Below, one piece after another: positions 1 to 13,200 of a stretch of DNA of 64,000 bases. Position numbers and translations under genes: made by a program. The number at the start of each line of letters is the position of its first letter. Within the stretch, counting starts at the first letter, position 1. Source of the DNA: Macquaria australasica (taxonomy: Eukaryota; Chordata; Actinopteri; Centrarchiformes; Percichthyidae); assembly GCA_005408345.1 (NCBI GenBank), contig SEMN01000089.1, forward strand, positions 868,001 through 932,000, in the 5' to 3' direction. Under the pieces are notes generated by a model. It did no database searches and was not told where the DNA came from. It saw nothing but the letters and a program-made list of their open reading frames with translations.

Positions 1-1781
1 CAAGTGGCGAGACCACAACGTCATTCCTACGCAAATGCTGAGACCGTCTCTCCTTGCTGTCAGCACTGCAGATACCAAGGTTCACTTTGGTGTGGTGAAA
101 ACATTCTTCAGGCAATTTTAGGAGAAAAGATTAATTAAAAGCCTTTATTTTGTTAGGTTAGGTTTAAACTGATTGATCACATCTGGTCCTCCATACACAC
201 AATACACCAGAAGTAAACATTTTTATATCACACGATGAAATGACCAATAAATGCATTCCTTTTCTCGTTCCAGTGAAACTAACAGTTTGTCCTTGATGGT
301 AGGAGCATAGGAAAACAGAGGAGACAGTGTTTCATTAAATCACAAAAAAAAAACCCAAAGCAAATGTCTGACAAAGGAAGGCTATTAATGATGTCTGTTA
401 GCATCAAGTTTGAAGACAATCAGAACAATGTCTCTCTGATCACTAAGTGAGGTATTTTCCTAAAGAAAAGGCTTGTTGAGTAACATTCTCATGCTGAGGT
501 ATTTAGTGCTTTCTCATTCGAAAAATTATAGTAAAAACACAGTAAAGTTGGAAAAGGTGCAAAAGCCGTACCACTCAAGTCTAGCTAGCTTGTTAGATTG
601 ATAACTTACTAAAACAATAGCATGTCAACAATGTGAACTACAAATGACTTTAAATTTTAATAGCTAAAGTCAGACTTGGATGGCTGTGAGAACATTGCTT
701 ATTTTGACAATTACGGAGTCAATTATGGGTCTATAATAAGATGGTGCTACTCTTTAACTAACATCACATATGTGCCAATATCAGTTCCCATCAACCAATA
801 CAGTTCCTGATCATCTAAGCCACACTGTAACAGCTTCAGATCTGTACTAATTGATACGTGAGCCAGCAACACTCCATTAAAAACAAGCTGAGGAGTCGAT
901 TCAGCTGTGTCTCCCTTCCCACAAAACCACAAAATATAAAACAAGGCTTTAATAAGAAGCATATGACATAAAGCTTTAAACTGGCTTTTACACAGTTTCT
1001 CTCCTCATTCATATGTACACCACATCATAATCAAATCCCTGGTGAAAGTAACAATGCCTGTTTCCAAATTCAACACTTGCTTACAAAGCACATGTTGACA
1101 CTGGCGCCAGAGAGCTGTGCGCCCGTCACACACACATATAGACACACACTTTTCTTAACGCCATAAAATTATATTCATTAGCAGCAGAAGTGATTGTTTT
1201 TTGCGAATTATGAGCATGTCCTCGTCTGCAGGACCCTCTGTAGTGAGCAACCAAACCTGGAACACTATGGAATATACAATAATATAAGTGCTATATATGC
1301 AAAAGCACACACACACAAAATCACACCATACCATCTGCATTTATTCACCAACGATCAACCCACATTCCCCATCCCTCATGTGTTTTACTGTATTTTCATT
1401 GCGATCTTAAGGGGCTATATATATGAAATGAAATGCCTCCAGTTAATCTATGCAACAGCACCGACCCTCATGTAAAACTGCAGCTAAAGCAGAATTTATT
1501 ATGGTGCCACAGTTTTGTGTGGTCATTCTTTGTCACGCGTGCATGGGTCTGCAGGTGCAGCTGTTCCTGGAGCAGCACCAAGCAGTCACTTCAGCCAGGA
1601 AATGATTTAAAGCCACGAAACTGGCTGTGGCGGAAGGAGGGATGAGATTGATATCTCACTCAACGTCTGACTCGGAGCATTCAGGAGTGTTTGATATTAC
1701 AGGTGGACTGGGACACCCAGTGGAGTCGTATGGCCACTGCTGACCCAGCGGGTCTGCCAAAGGTGGTGATGGTGAAATCTG
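1..1781. other. Unannotated non-coding stretch
   Basis: I see no gene, recognisable repeat or RNA here. The sequence is of mixed composition with short A- and T-runs and a short CA-rich patch near 1126-1150. Both strands have frequent stop codons and the open frames present are short, overlap antisense and have no domain-like composition. Confidence 0.6.
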
Positions 1782-1808
1782 GTGTGTGTGTGCGTGTGTG
1801 TGTGCGTG
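1782..1808. repeat. Imperfect (GT)n microsatellite
   Basis: GT dinucleotide array interrupted by GC at two places. A second, pure GT array lies about 110 bp downstream, so the two form a clustered pair. Confidence 0.9.
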
Positions 1809-1917
1809 CTTGAGGCCGAGCATATGAAGATAAAGTCCAGAGAGAGAAGTTTGTAAGCCAGGCTTTGGGAATACTTATCCAGCTGCATGAGAGCATCCTT
1901 TTAACTCTATGATTTCT

Positions 1918-1919
<2 letters not shown>

Positions 1920-1961
<42 letters not shown>
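1920..1961. repeat. (GT)21 microsatellite
   Basis: Uninterrupted GT array of 42 bp. The predicted cysteine-valine open frame over it is a translation of the array and not a protein. Confidence 0.97.
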
Positions 1962-1965
<4 letters not shown>

Positions 1966-3739
1966 ACCCCAAGTTTAACATCTACTGTATATTAATTAGA
2001 GTTGAATACCATGAAATGAGATCCTGGTGTTGCCCAGTAATTGTCATCAAATTTGCTCAATTTCCTGCTGAAAAAAACCTGGGAACTTCTTTAGCATGTG
2101 TGTGCCTGAATGCTCCAGTGTGTACTTTGTTCAGTGGAGAATGAATACGGGTCGGGGTGGAGGGGCAAGAGGGGTCGGGATTGCAAGGTGGGATGAAATG
2201 AAGTTCAATAACGGGTGTACACACAAGGTGAATTTGAAACTCTAAATTGCTCATAGTTGTGAATGAGTCCTCCTGCTCTCTGTGATCACTCATACTGTGC
2301 TTTAATGCAGCCGAATGCACCATATAGTTGTTCTCATTTACATAGCATTACATAAAATGCAAACATATTCACCACTGAGGGCAAACGGCAAAAAGACAAG
2401 TTGTGAGTCATCCATGGAAACAGCTTCAGTGGTATAATAAAGGAGATCTCATCAATCAATGGATCGAATGTCTAAGTTGTGACATTTCCCTTCATTGTGA
2501 GATAAAATCAGTCCTGCAGAGTGGGCAGATTGGACAGCAAACAAAGCCTTTCTTGACTCACTCACCACCACTGTGGCCTTTCTGGTTTGACCTACATTTC
2601 ATGTCGCCTTTGTGTGCATGTAAACACAGCTCACACTGCAAATCAGGTTTTGGGTTTGGTGAGAAGGGTTGTTTCCATTATGTTTCCATTAGAGCGCTAA
2701 ATCTTGTGATTTGAATGTGTGTGTCTAAGCACGTGCAGGGCGTGTGCCTTTTGCAAGTGCAGTTTAGGTGTGTGTGTTTGTGGGCACCATGTACTGTATA
2801 TTTGTGTGAATGTGTTCAATATATGTATCATTACTGTATGTCAGAGTCAGAAATGAACATGGTCTTCGGGGGCAAAATTGCTCTGGAAAGCCATGAAATG
2901 TCTTTGAAATGATAAATGAGGGGTGAACTGTTGTATGCCATGTGGTCATTTGTGATAGCCTGCAACCGAGCAATTCTTTCTAGTGCATTGTGGGTGAGAA
3001 AAATGCTGCGGTTTTATGACCAAGGCCGTGGCCTGCAAAAAAAAACCCACACTGCCAGCAGTAGAAAATGTAAATAACAAAAAAATTCAGAGGAACCAAA
3101 GAATAAAACCTCAACAAATGATTGGTTGAAGAAGGACTTTTAGGTATAGAAAGCAGGGAAAACGGCCCATAAATTGGCGGGCTGATATACTTTGCTGAAG
3201 CCCAGGATGCTGAAGGACCAAAAACAGCTGAATTGCAGTAAATTGTGTGCATGTGACAGTGTTTCTCTCAGCACTTGCCATCGACTCTCCGTCCATCTCT
3301 CCCTCTTTTCTCCTCTCCTCAGCCTTCCACAGGTCCAGCACACCAGAAAGTCTACACAGAGTAGATATGATTATGTATCTTGGCAGGAACAGTGTGCATA
3401 CATTGTTGTGTTTATGAGTGCATGTGCACATGTGCATCACAGTGTGTCCTAGTTGGAGGAGAGAACCGACTCATGGAACACTTGACAGAAGATATATACC
3501 TTTTCCAGAGGAAAGGGAAACAAAGACAGACTCCAAATGATACACAGCTCCTCTATGAGGCCTGCGAGAGTACTTTCTCCTCTCTATCGATTCCTCCTCT
3601 CCAGGTAAACCCAGCTGTGAACCCAGGAGCTCCGCTGGACCCATTTCTTTCATTTTTACGGTCCTTTTAACGTGACAATAATCTCTCACAGCCAGGCTGT
3701 CTGCTATCTCCCAGCATGTGCTGACTCGATTTGAACCCA
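1962..3739. other. Unannotated non-coding stretch
   Basis: No gene or recognised element. GT-rich, non-array sequence occurs around 2717-2830. Open frames on both strands are short and unsupported. Confidence 0.55.
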
Positions 3740-3909
3740 GCTCTCCTCTTTTCGCTTTTTTCTCTCAATTTTTCTTTTGCCAGCTCTCCCCTCTTTCTTC
3801 TTCTCTTCTTTACTCCTTACCATCCCGCTTTTCTTTGCCTTTTTTAACTCTCTCTCACCCCTCCTTCCTAGGAGTTAGCTCCTTCCCTCCCCCTTCCTTC
3901 CCCGTCCAG
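3740..3909 (+). repeat. Long polypyrimidine tract
   Basis: About 170 bp in which the + strand is overwhelmingly C and T (TCTCC, CTTCC and TTCTT runs), ending in CCGTCCAG followed by GTAGGT. It is low-complexity DNA. It resembles an extended splice-acceptor tract, but the AG is followed directly by a donor-like GTAGGT, so no exon is supported. Polypurine-polypyrimidine DNA of this length can form triplexes. Confidence 0.75.
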
Positions 3910-5310
3910 GTAGGTCTCTGGTGCCAGACAGAGGAGCACAGTGTTCCTTTGTTATTTCCAGGGCTTAAGTCTAGATAACAACCGCAGCCACTCAGACTCA
4001 CCAACACATCAGCAGCCTCATATCTGAGGCTTTACATTTCCATAATTTGAGGGATTTGAGGGGCAAGTCCTCACAAAGGAAAGGGATATCTAAACTAAGA
4101 GTTCTCTTTAGACATCGGACACTTACAGGCACTCTCACTTCTGTCATAAAAAAAAAGTTTTTTTGTTTTTATTTGTAGTATCCTGATTAAAAACCAGTTT
4201 TAACTGCTGTGGGAACAAATGGTGTATTTTGGGTGGAATTCTACTTTAATATTAACAGTTGTGATATTATATTTTCGTCAGCCTCTGCACATGCTCACTT
4301 GGTGCGCTTCCAGTCGGGACGGAGAGATGATACATTACCAGCTGGTCCTGCTCCAGTTGGCCCCTCCCCTTGACAACGGTTGCGTAGTGCCACAACTGGA
4401 GCCCATCACCAGGGCGGGCAGACAGCCAGCCTGCCAGATGTGAGGCCTTCTCCACACTCTCTGTAATCCAAGCAGAAACACAAACTTCACCTACACACAC
4501 ACACACGTACGCAGATAACCGAACGCACATAAAGTATCGCTCATCACGAACGATTATGCGTTTACCTGCACTGCATGACTTTGCATTTACTCTTCTTCCG
4601 GAATATACTGAAGAACATGAGCCACAGTTTCAAAAATGGCATGCGGCCCTCTCTGTTTTCCATCCAAACTCGTGAGTGACCTTGTTGTGGCCACAAATAT
4701 ACCCCCTGTGGAAAGCAGTCTCCTTCAGGACCCTGCTATTAGCGGCTTTGTGGGCAGAGTGGCGACATGTTAATGGCACACAGACACAGAAGAGGCTACA
4801 GACCCCTGCACCCTCCTGCTCCAAGAACACAGCTGCCTGCAGGGAACTTGGACTCTTAAAGATATAAGTCAACAGCAACCGCCTAGGGACGGTTTGGATT
4901 TGTGTTGGCATTGAGATTAAATTAAATATTTCATACAGTTTTTTACAAAAGACTAAGTGCAGCATTTTAACATCTATTAACATGACCACATTAATTATGA
5001 GACATAAGGAGGGAACATCACTTAGAAGACAAACAGCCTTTTTGCTGCATTTTACATTGTGTACCACTGGGTCTGATTTGGTGGGAAATCGGATTAATAC
5101 ACATTTGGTGTGCTAGTGAGTATTTACGGCTGTAGGATGGTGTTTGTAGGATTGGCTCAAAATAACTACAGTGTGTGTGTTCATGGTAACGAAGAAACAG
5201 TGCAACAGTGTGGCTCACTGATGTGTTTTTAATAGTTTTTGGACAACAGTGAAGCTCTATGACACAGAGGAATAAGCTAAATCAGGCTTTGACTAACCAG
5301 AAAATGCTTT

Positions 5311-5385
5311 TCAGTCTTGGTCTTTTCATGAGATTTGTTGACAATAAAAAAAAATATATAGAATATCTCCAATTTATCCTTCAGA
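5311..5385 (+). repeat. Possible interspersed repeat, copy A
   Basis: Contains TTTTCATGAGATTTGTTGACAA followed by an A-rich stretch and ATTTATCCTTC. The segment at 15728-15805 has the same order (CTCTTCATGGGATTTGTTGATAA, then A-rich, then CTTATCCTTT). The match is short and imperfect, so membership in one family is tentative. It is not assigned to a class. Confidence 0.35.
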
Positions 5386-7646
5386 GCAGTGTGAAAAACT
5401 GCATTTTCTGTAGTAAGTAAAGTGTTGCGAAGCTCTCATGAACTACTTTAGCAAGAATGGTAATAATGTCAATGGTATTCAGGGACATTCTACTAAAAGT
5501 GTAAGTGGTAAAACAGATTTGGGGTAATTGGATAAACTTCCTGAGGCCCTAAGAGGTAGTGTCATCAAGCTAATAAGTCGCCATTTCCGACAATCCAATC
5601 TTTGGTTATACTAACGTAGTTTTTTCCTCAGGTTTCCTCAAGAGTGTACAAGTAACAGAACTGCTTAGAAAATAAGTTACACCATCTGTAAATAAAACAA
5701 ACCAGAAAAAATTAGTTAATTAAAAGATCCAATGTTGTTCTATACTAACTAGGCAACAGCATGATGATGTAGTTTCACAGAGGCCAAAGGTCATGATGAC
5801 GTGGCCAATGGGCAATCTGTCTGGACTACTTTCTTGTAAACACAAGGGTTAAGGGGTTAGCGGTTAACATGATAAGACAGCTGCATGACTGTCCAGGTCA
5901 AGATGGACAAATGGCTATCATCTAACTGTATCATTGTTCTATGGCACCAGAGCCAGTTCAAAGAAAGAGTTTTGAAGATCTAAAGTGGGTATCAGATAGG
6001 CTTGGTAATGAGGCTTATCTGAAGTAGAGTCTGGCAAACGGCCAGCAAGACAACCGGCGAGAAAATAAGACACAGTGGGAGAAGAGTTTAAGAAAGTAAC
6101 CAGATGTCTTTAAAAGCTTGCTTTGCCCACAGATAGAAAATATGTCCAATCAACACCAACATGCTCTTCATGTAAAACTACAATTACAGGACACTGACAG
6201 TAGAAACAATGGTAGCCCTCAACCTATGCACAGTCCATGACCTTCTTCTAAACCTCATCCACCCACCCCGAACCTCTCCCATTTACCTAATTTCCCAGAA
6301 AGCTTTGTGTTCGGTCACAGGCCATGAGCGGTAAAATGTAAACAGAGCGCTCCGTGATGAGTCACAGGGGCGCTCCATTGTCGTAGCAACTTGCCAACGT
6401 AGCAGCAGCTACCCATAAAGATAGCCAAGAAGCAATGAAGGGAAAAATACCAGCATTTGTGCTGTTGTCGATCCCAAATCTGTTCCAAGCACATTGATTT
6501 GTCTGCATTAATTACTGTACAGTGTGTTGTACTACAAGCATGTCATTTAGGGTAACTGTCAATGTAATATTTATTTAGAAATGAAATATGTTTAGTGAAA
6601 GACTAAATGTACTTCTGGAAAGCTAAGTGACTACTTTAATGGTGCACATACTGTATACTTTTTAACCATTTGTCCAAGGAAAGTTGGCTGGACACTTGAC
6701 AGATTGACACTTTGATTAAACATTTGTTTAAAGTTGAAAGAATTAGCAAATTTTCCGGATAATAGGCCGATAATAGGCTCTGGCCTCGGTTTCACAAAGA
6801 AAGCAATGATGTCAAGTTTTCTGGACACATTGCAACATCACACCACTTTGAGGCTTGAGAGTAGCTAAAAGCTCGGCTGAAATTTGGAGACGGAGGTGTG
6901 ATCATAAATCAGAATTCCCTCACACTCTCTCACTCCTTGCTAACTTCTGCCTCCTTCTCTCCTCCAGTCTCTCTGCCTCTCTCAGCCAGAGACGGCACAT
7001 TTTAAACCCATTAGCGATCGGCCTGCCAGCTGTACATCAGCAGAAAACCATAAAATGTTTTATTGGAAGACGTTTCTGCAAAGTGATGAGCTCAGCGTTA
7101 CCGATTCCCGGTATACCACCAGCTTATTGTGTGTGTGAGAGCGTGCCTCTTGTCAAATATTCAAGAAAAAATAACGTTTATTTCCAAGGCTTTTGACGTT
7201 TGCATAATGTCCCTTGTGTATTTGTCACGCCTTTCTCCAAATCTGTGTCAGTAGGCTAGGAACTTTTTAGCATTTAAATTGAATTTTCTCTACAAATATT
7301 TGACTTCTTATTTATGAGTTTGCAAGAGGCCATCCAGCATTTCTCCAGGCATGCGGTTAGTAAGCACGAATATCACCAGTAAATGTTTCAGTAAATACAC
7401 TGTAGCTACCTTGTGTGCAAAAATTGCTGATTTATGGCATCTCTGGTACACTCTCCACTCTCCACTGCCGCTGGCTGCCTCTCTCTTTATCTGTGTGACT
7501 GTTTGGAAGAAGGAGCAGCTTGTGTGAAGTTGTTGACATTAGTACCCATCTCCCAACCTCCCGGACCCCCACCTCCCCGCTCTCACCAGCCCCTCCAAGT
7601 CACACAGCTGTGTGCAGTGCAAACACTCCTGGCCCCCTCGGACTGC

Positions 7647-7660
7647 GTTGCCAGGGTAAC
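7647..7660. promoter_or_regulatory. RFX-type X-box palindrome
   Basis: GTTGCCAGGGTAAC has two perfect half sites, GTTGCC and GGTAAC, with a 2-bp spacer AG instead of the usual AT. RFX winged-helix factors bind such imperfect palindromes. Function here is inferred from motif only. Confidence 0.4.
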
Positions 7661-8421
7661 CAAGACCACAACCAGGTATATCCACTGTCCTCCTGCTGTC
7701 CGTTAGTCCACGGTCCCTCTCGGTGAATCAGACGCTGTGTAAACGATGCCTCCTGGAGGTCACCATATGAATATGTGTTATCCACTAATGTCATCGGCAA
7801 TGAAGAAGGGGGTCAACACACTGATGCTCAGGGGAGGATGTGCAGGGTCAACGGGGGGGATTTTGTTTAGTAGGGTAACCCAGCCTCCTACACAGGTTCG
7901 ACAGGGTTTCATAGCATGTGTTAATGTTTTTTTCCTGGTTGCCTTGGAAATGGGATTTCTCAAAGATGGGAAAGCCCCAGACCCTCACCTACCCCTCCTG
8001 CCCTCCCACCCCCTCCCCCAATATACACACACCACGTGTCCACTCCTCTGTGGAATAACATTTTGGTGCGTCAGCAGGATCGCGGGCTCCAGGGAGGAAT
8101 GTTGTCTCGGAGGACAGGTGCGTCACACCTGTATGGCCTGCAGCGTGTACGGGAAATATTAATTCCATTTCTTTTTCCACCCCCCCACTGCAGACCCCAC
8201 AATCACTGGTTAGTAGCCACTTTCCGTTATAAGAGGCCCTACATGAACATGTGAGGGTAGTGGGTGTGAACTGGAATATAAAATTAATGTTGCCATTAGT
8301 GGACTGTGTACGCCATTCATGACTGTGGAAGAATATACATACAGAGATGGAAAAGCTTACAGTTAATTATGCCCAATATAGCAGTCAATGATTAAATTTA
8401 AAACATTACATATAATGCTGC

Positions 8422-8702
8422 TTTAAAGCGAGACTATGTAACTTTTGAAAGTGGAAATAACACATTCTTACTCTTACAAATAAAAAGTTCCGTTTATAAG
8501 CAATAAAATGCAGCCTTGTCCAATTCAATACTCTCTGGGATCTTGCAGCTACAGCCTTATTTGGTCTGGTATGACCATTAGCTTATGTTGGCTAACGTTT
8601 GCTAGATATTTTAGCATTCTATCATTTTAAGATAATCCTACAGTTGTTTTCATGTGGCCAGAGTCTCAGCTGTTCAGCAAAAGTTACACAGGATTTCTTT
8701 AA
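8422..8702. mobile_element. Non-autonomous inverted-repeat element, copy 1
   Basis: The left end TTTAAAGCGAGACTATG and the right end CACAGGATTTCTTTAA are imperfect inverted complements over about 25 bp (20 of 25 matching by eye, best at the GTAACTTTTG inner half). The same 7 bp, TAATGCT, sits just outside both ends (8413-8419 and 8700-8706), as a target-site duplication would. The interior has no coding capacity. A second copy is at 36524-36831; the first 58 bp of the two copies differ at about 9 positions. The small size, terminal inverted repeats and lack of ORF fit a MITE. The superfamily is not determined; a 7-8 bp duplication would be compatible with hAT. Confidence 0.7.
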
Positions 8703-9955
8703 TGCTAGTTTCTCGCTTGCACAACAAAGAGCACATAAACAAATGAACGGAGCTGCATCCATTTCCTCACACTGCAGTATGTGTGGGGTATCAGCTACCC
8801 TGTTACCTAGGAAAACTTGGCCATGACTGAACTGTTATCAGTTATAATCAGATTTCCCAACTTCCTTGTAATTTGTTCCTTTCAGCAACAGTTCCAGCCA
8901 AATGGTGACTTGACTACAGCCAATCACCACTTCCTTGTTATCAACAGATTTGTACCAAAAAAGAAAAGAAACTGTAAGTGATTTTCTAGAACCAATTTTT
9001 GCCTGCCAGTTAGCTTTGTTAATGTGTATAAACACAATTAAAGGCAATACCTGAGAAGTAATAATTTGCCTCTTCAAAACTTGTATAGAATTGTGATAAA
9101 AAAAAAACTAATTCACTCACAAGTCTCCGTACCTGGCTTTTAAAGTGACCTTTATAGGGGTTGTTAAGGTTTTTACGATGATTTACGTTAATGGATTTTG
9201 AAGGTCGGATCAGAATTTGAACTGGATGGCACATACAATCCCTCATTTCTACATGGACTTTCACTTATGTCCAATTAAGGCTTTACGTCTGGACTTACAG
9301 CTGTATTGACAACTGACCTCTCCTGTCTCCTGGAGTGTCTCCACATAGCCGATTTGCATCATTTAAAATGAGTAGATGGTTGAGGGCGAAGGTGTGTGTG
9401 TTGGGGTGGGTGTGGGAGGGATTTCTGCCATTCAAGGTCCAGATATGAGCCTGTTCTACCACTTATCCGTCTGTAACTTCATCCAAGAAATACAAACTAA
9501 GCTGCACTTAAGAGACTTCATGAAACACATAATTCTTACCCTGAGGTGACGTCTATTTCAAGGCAAATTCATGAAATATGAATACTACGGGAGCTTTAAA
9601 TCTGCATCTAAATGCCTGTTTAGGAATTCTCTTTTAGTGTTACTGCTGAAGCGTGGAGCAGAACTGCAACTATAAATCGGTTCTCCTTCTCATTTTGCTA
9701 CTTCAACACTTTAATCATTTGATTAAATAACCACCTTAACGGCCTCTTGAAAGAAAGTTCTTTGCATTTTGAGTAATATGGGCTGTATGTCGAAGTAGAA
9801 CCATATTTTACTACAAGAGTACTGTACTCCTTTGGACTCTTAAAAAGGCAGTGTTTGCTGGGTTCAGCACGAGGTGAACCAGTCCTTTTAGGGCATGCAG
9901 ATATAGAGACATGTTCCTTCAAAATCAAAACATGTTTGTGTGCTGGGATGGACGC

Positions 9956-9959
<4 letters not shown>
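8703..9959. other. Unannotated non-coding stretch
   Basis: Unique-looking sequence with no gene or element recognised. A short G/T-rich run occurs at about 9390-9420. Confidence 0.55.

Positions 9960-9991
<32 letters not shown>
9960..9991. repeat. (GA)16 microsatellite
   Basis: Uninterrupted GA array of about 32 bp, about 175 bp upstream of a longer CA array. Confidence 0.97.
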
Positions 9992-9992
<1 letters not shown>

Positions 9993-10163
9993 AGGGGGTA
10001 ATGAATCAGCTGAGGTTTATGAGAAGCATACGTACAGTCTGGAGCGGAGCAGTTTGTGATTTAGGAGACAGAGAGAGAACAACTCTGATCTGTTCCTCAT
10101 CAATAAATGATTCTCCCTCCACTCCACAAACAGTACATGTGTAACCCCTTCGCATTTCCCTCA

Positions 10164-10165
<2 letters not shown>

Positions 10166-10219
<54 letters not shown>
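10166..10219. repeat. (CA)27 microsatellite
   Basis: Uninterrupted CA array of about 54 bp. Open frames over it translate as His-Thr repeats and are not genes. Confidence 0.97.
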
Positions 10220-10221
<2 letters not shown>

Positions 10222-13200
10222 CCAGAATGTTCAGTCACTTCTCTGACATGGATGGATTGTTAGCCGGAGGACAGAGCAGGGGGGATGTGGGATGCCTGGG
10301 AGTGATAACGTGATTACTGCAAACCAGAACAAGATCAAGGAGTCCTCGTACTCACAATTGAATAAAGCAGAGAGAGAGAGAAAAAAAAGAGGGATACCAA
10401 AAGGGGGAGCAAAGTAGGCTAAATAAAGAGTCAAAGCGATAAAGAGGGAGCAAGTGAGAAAAGCTGTGTAGAGAATCTCACCAGAGAGAGAGGCAGGCAT
10501 AAGAGGGATGAAAATATTAAGGCAGGCAGACGTAGAAGGAGACGTAGGGCATGTTATGTTGAGCCAAACCTGACCCGAACACATGCTTGTACATTACATG
10601 TCAGAGAAATACAGGCGCTGAACTCCAAGACATAACAACTGCCGGACGTCAAGTCTGGAGCGCCAAAACACACTGACACATGAACATAACCACATGTTGA
10701 AGTCAGACGGGGGGGGGGGTAATGTGCCGCTCGCCGCCAGATACGCAGCTGAGGTGGTTGACCGGAGTCAGGTAACCAAAGATCAACCGCAGCCTTCATG
10801 TCTGATTTGTCACATGGTTAGTCATAATCTCACGCGTGTGTAAATGATTTCGGCACAATGAGGAGGCGTTAAGTGACGTCAGAGGCATCATGTGGTGACG
10901 TGGGCCTACGAGGCTGCAGTCAATCAGTCAGCACTTGACGATGAACTGCTGGGAAAAGGCAGATGGATTTATAATGGTGTTTTCTTTCCTCTAAGCTATT
11001 GAGGCTGACGTTAATTAAACGAGGAGTTTCCTGTTTTTGAGGGAAAGAATTAAGGTTGTAGACATATTTTTTTATTGTCATGTTGTTTGTGGATCTTTCG
11101 CCGATTGTGCAAGTCAGAGCGCCCTCAGAGGAATTATATGATGCCTTCTGATTTGGGAACATATACATGGATGACAGGAAAGCAGCCACAAGAAGAGACT
11201 GTACAAGAGAACAAATGAGTAACACAAAGAGTACAAAATGTGCCAACAAACTCTAAAACATTGCACTGTGAGCACAAACACACACTAAAACTCATGACCA
11301 CAAGACTGAGTTCCAGCGAGGCCTCATCCCAACAGCAACTGCACACTCTGTTTTCCTGCTGTTAGTTTTTTTAAAGGAGCTCAGTGCCGCTAACTGTCAA
11401 TGGTGCGTTAAACAAGAATGGTTATCTGGGTTAAATCTGAAGTTGAAATGGAGTGGAAAAGAGTCCCTGTGATCCAAGAGGGGAGAGAATAAACTACAGG
11501 GAGATGAGGAAATGGTGTTCCAAATTTGAACAGAGGCCTTAAAACCTTAAAAAACTTGAACAATTAAGATACTGATAGAGTGAAATGACAGCCACACAGT
11601 GTGGAAATGGATATAAAACACTTAACATAAAAAGGTAATTTTAAAAAGGTAGGTTTTGAGGGATTGGTCGTAGTAACTGGGAAGCCACAACTAATAGACA
11701 AGTGACAAGTTAAAGGAAAAAGCTGAATAAATGTTCACATGATTGGTTTAGCGAGTATGTAAATGATGTGAATCATGTGCTATGGCCTTCACAGTCACCA
11801 TCCTCTTAAACCTCGTTCCACAAACTGTTTTTATCTTTCATTGCTTCTAGTTATGCAATATGTCCACCCCATACTGTATGTTTGCAGTATTAATTTATGG
11901 TGCTATAGGTCGATTAACCTCTCAATGATCAACCGCAGCAGCCAAGGATTTCAGAAATGCCTGTGAAGCTCTGCAACATTTTCATTGTTGATTTGCCCCC
12001 TTGTAATACCCTGCTGCATTTATTTATAGTGGTGTGTGCCTAATCTAGCATGAAGACTTAATCCAGATGTAGGATTATGTGGGGGAAATGTGTCGTAATT
12101 CTCACAATCTGCACTTCCATCTCAAGGCAAACATTAGCTCAGAACATACATTTTACTCTTAGATCAGGCTCTGTACACGTAAAGCTGCTAAGAACAGGGC
12201 TGACAGTCTCGGGTCAGCGGCCAGGTAACATAGCTGAAGGGCTAAAACCTACAGTTTGAGTTACACTGTATGTGAGGCTCTGATACCATGTGTGCATACA
12301 TGTGTGGATGTGACATGTATGTTAGTTGTTAAAATGTCTTAACACCAGATATTCATTTCTGATTGAAGTGAATCCTAAATGTGATTCTGATTAAACTGTA
12401 TTTAGCAGAAGGCTTATAAACTAATACGAAATATGAGACAGTTTGTTCCAGCTCCTAATCTGTGATTTAACACAGATACTATGCAACGTCATGCAAAAGT
12501 AGAGACCTGTTAAAGGACTACACCAAACTTACCTGATATATGGCATAGCAGAATTGGGACTTAAATGACCTCTGTGTCTCTGACAGAGAGCTCTTAGTAA
12601 TTGTAGCTGACTAGTGTTATTGTGAGAGCAAGAAAATTAGAGGTTGTAGCAGCTCTGAGGGCTCCAATATACTTCAAAACGAACACAAATTTGGCATGTT
12701 CTCAAAGGAAGCAGGGCATGTTTCATATATTTCCTGCATTAACGTGAGGGGTTCACAATCACTTACCACCTCCAAGCAATTCATGTCAGTGCTGCACAGC
12801 TGAATCAAAGACCCTTCTTCGTTTTATTCCTTGCTGAAAAATGTGTCCCAAAGTTTGCTCGCTGTGATAAAACTTCAACAAGCTCTTACTGGAGGCCGGG
12901 GTGCTCTGCAACAATCAATCCCCAATGTCGGTCTCTTTTGGGCTCACACACCCACCATAATGATTTTTAGGGAACAACGCCAACTTTGATTTTTGTTTGT
13001 GGTGTAATGTAGATTTAAGTCCGTATTATTAACTGGTTTTAATGAAATGTTTACCTCACCAGCGATAACAGATTTTTGACCAAATTCATCAAATATTCTT
13101 AGTTCAGCCTGTTCACCTTGAGAACAGCTTTAAACTTTCTGCTCGCTGTCAGCGGTCTTGCGTCATCTACATTATCTGAAATAACTGGAGTGCTCACGCT

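Larger units (their letters stand above)
3910..8421. other. Mostly unique non-coding stretch
   Basis: No gene recognised. A short (CA)n run occurs at 4491-4506. A stretch near 5311-5380 resembles sequence at 15728-15805, see the separate entries. Moderately GC-rich patches at 4290-4440 and 7560-7740 have open frames, but these show no domain and lack convincing splice borders. An RFX-like palindrome lies at 7647-7660. Confidence 0.5.

Noticed and set aside
1920..2144. Open frame beginning with a Cys-Val repeat
   Set aside because: It is a translation of the (GT)n array; the same applies to Cys-Val and His-Thr frames over arrays at 10166, 20759, 25677, 34231, 44411, 55273 and 56966.
3900..3990. 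Exon after the 3.7-kb pyrimidine tract
   Set aside because: The AG is followed at once by GTAGGT, leaving no exon body with support.
4630..5067. 145-codon minus-strand open frame
   Set aside because: Cys-rich low-information composition, no domain, no splice borders, and it overlaps other open frames on the opposite strand.
10874..10881. CRE palindrome TGACGTCA, also at 45200-45207
   Set aside because: About one such 8-mer is expected by chance in 64 kb; no promoter context.
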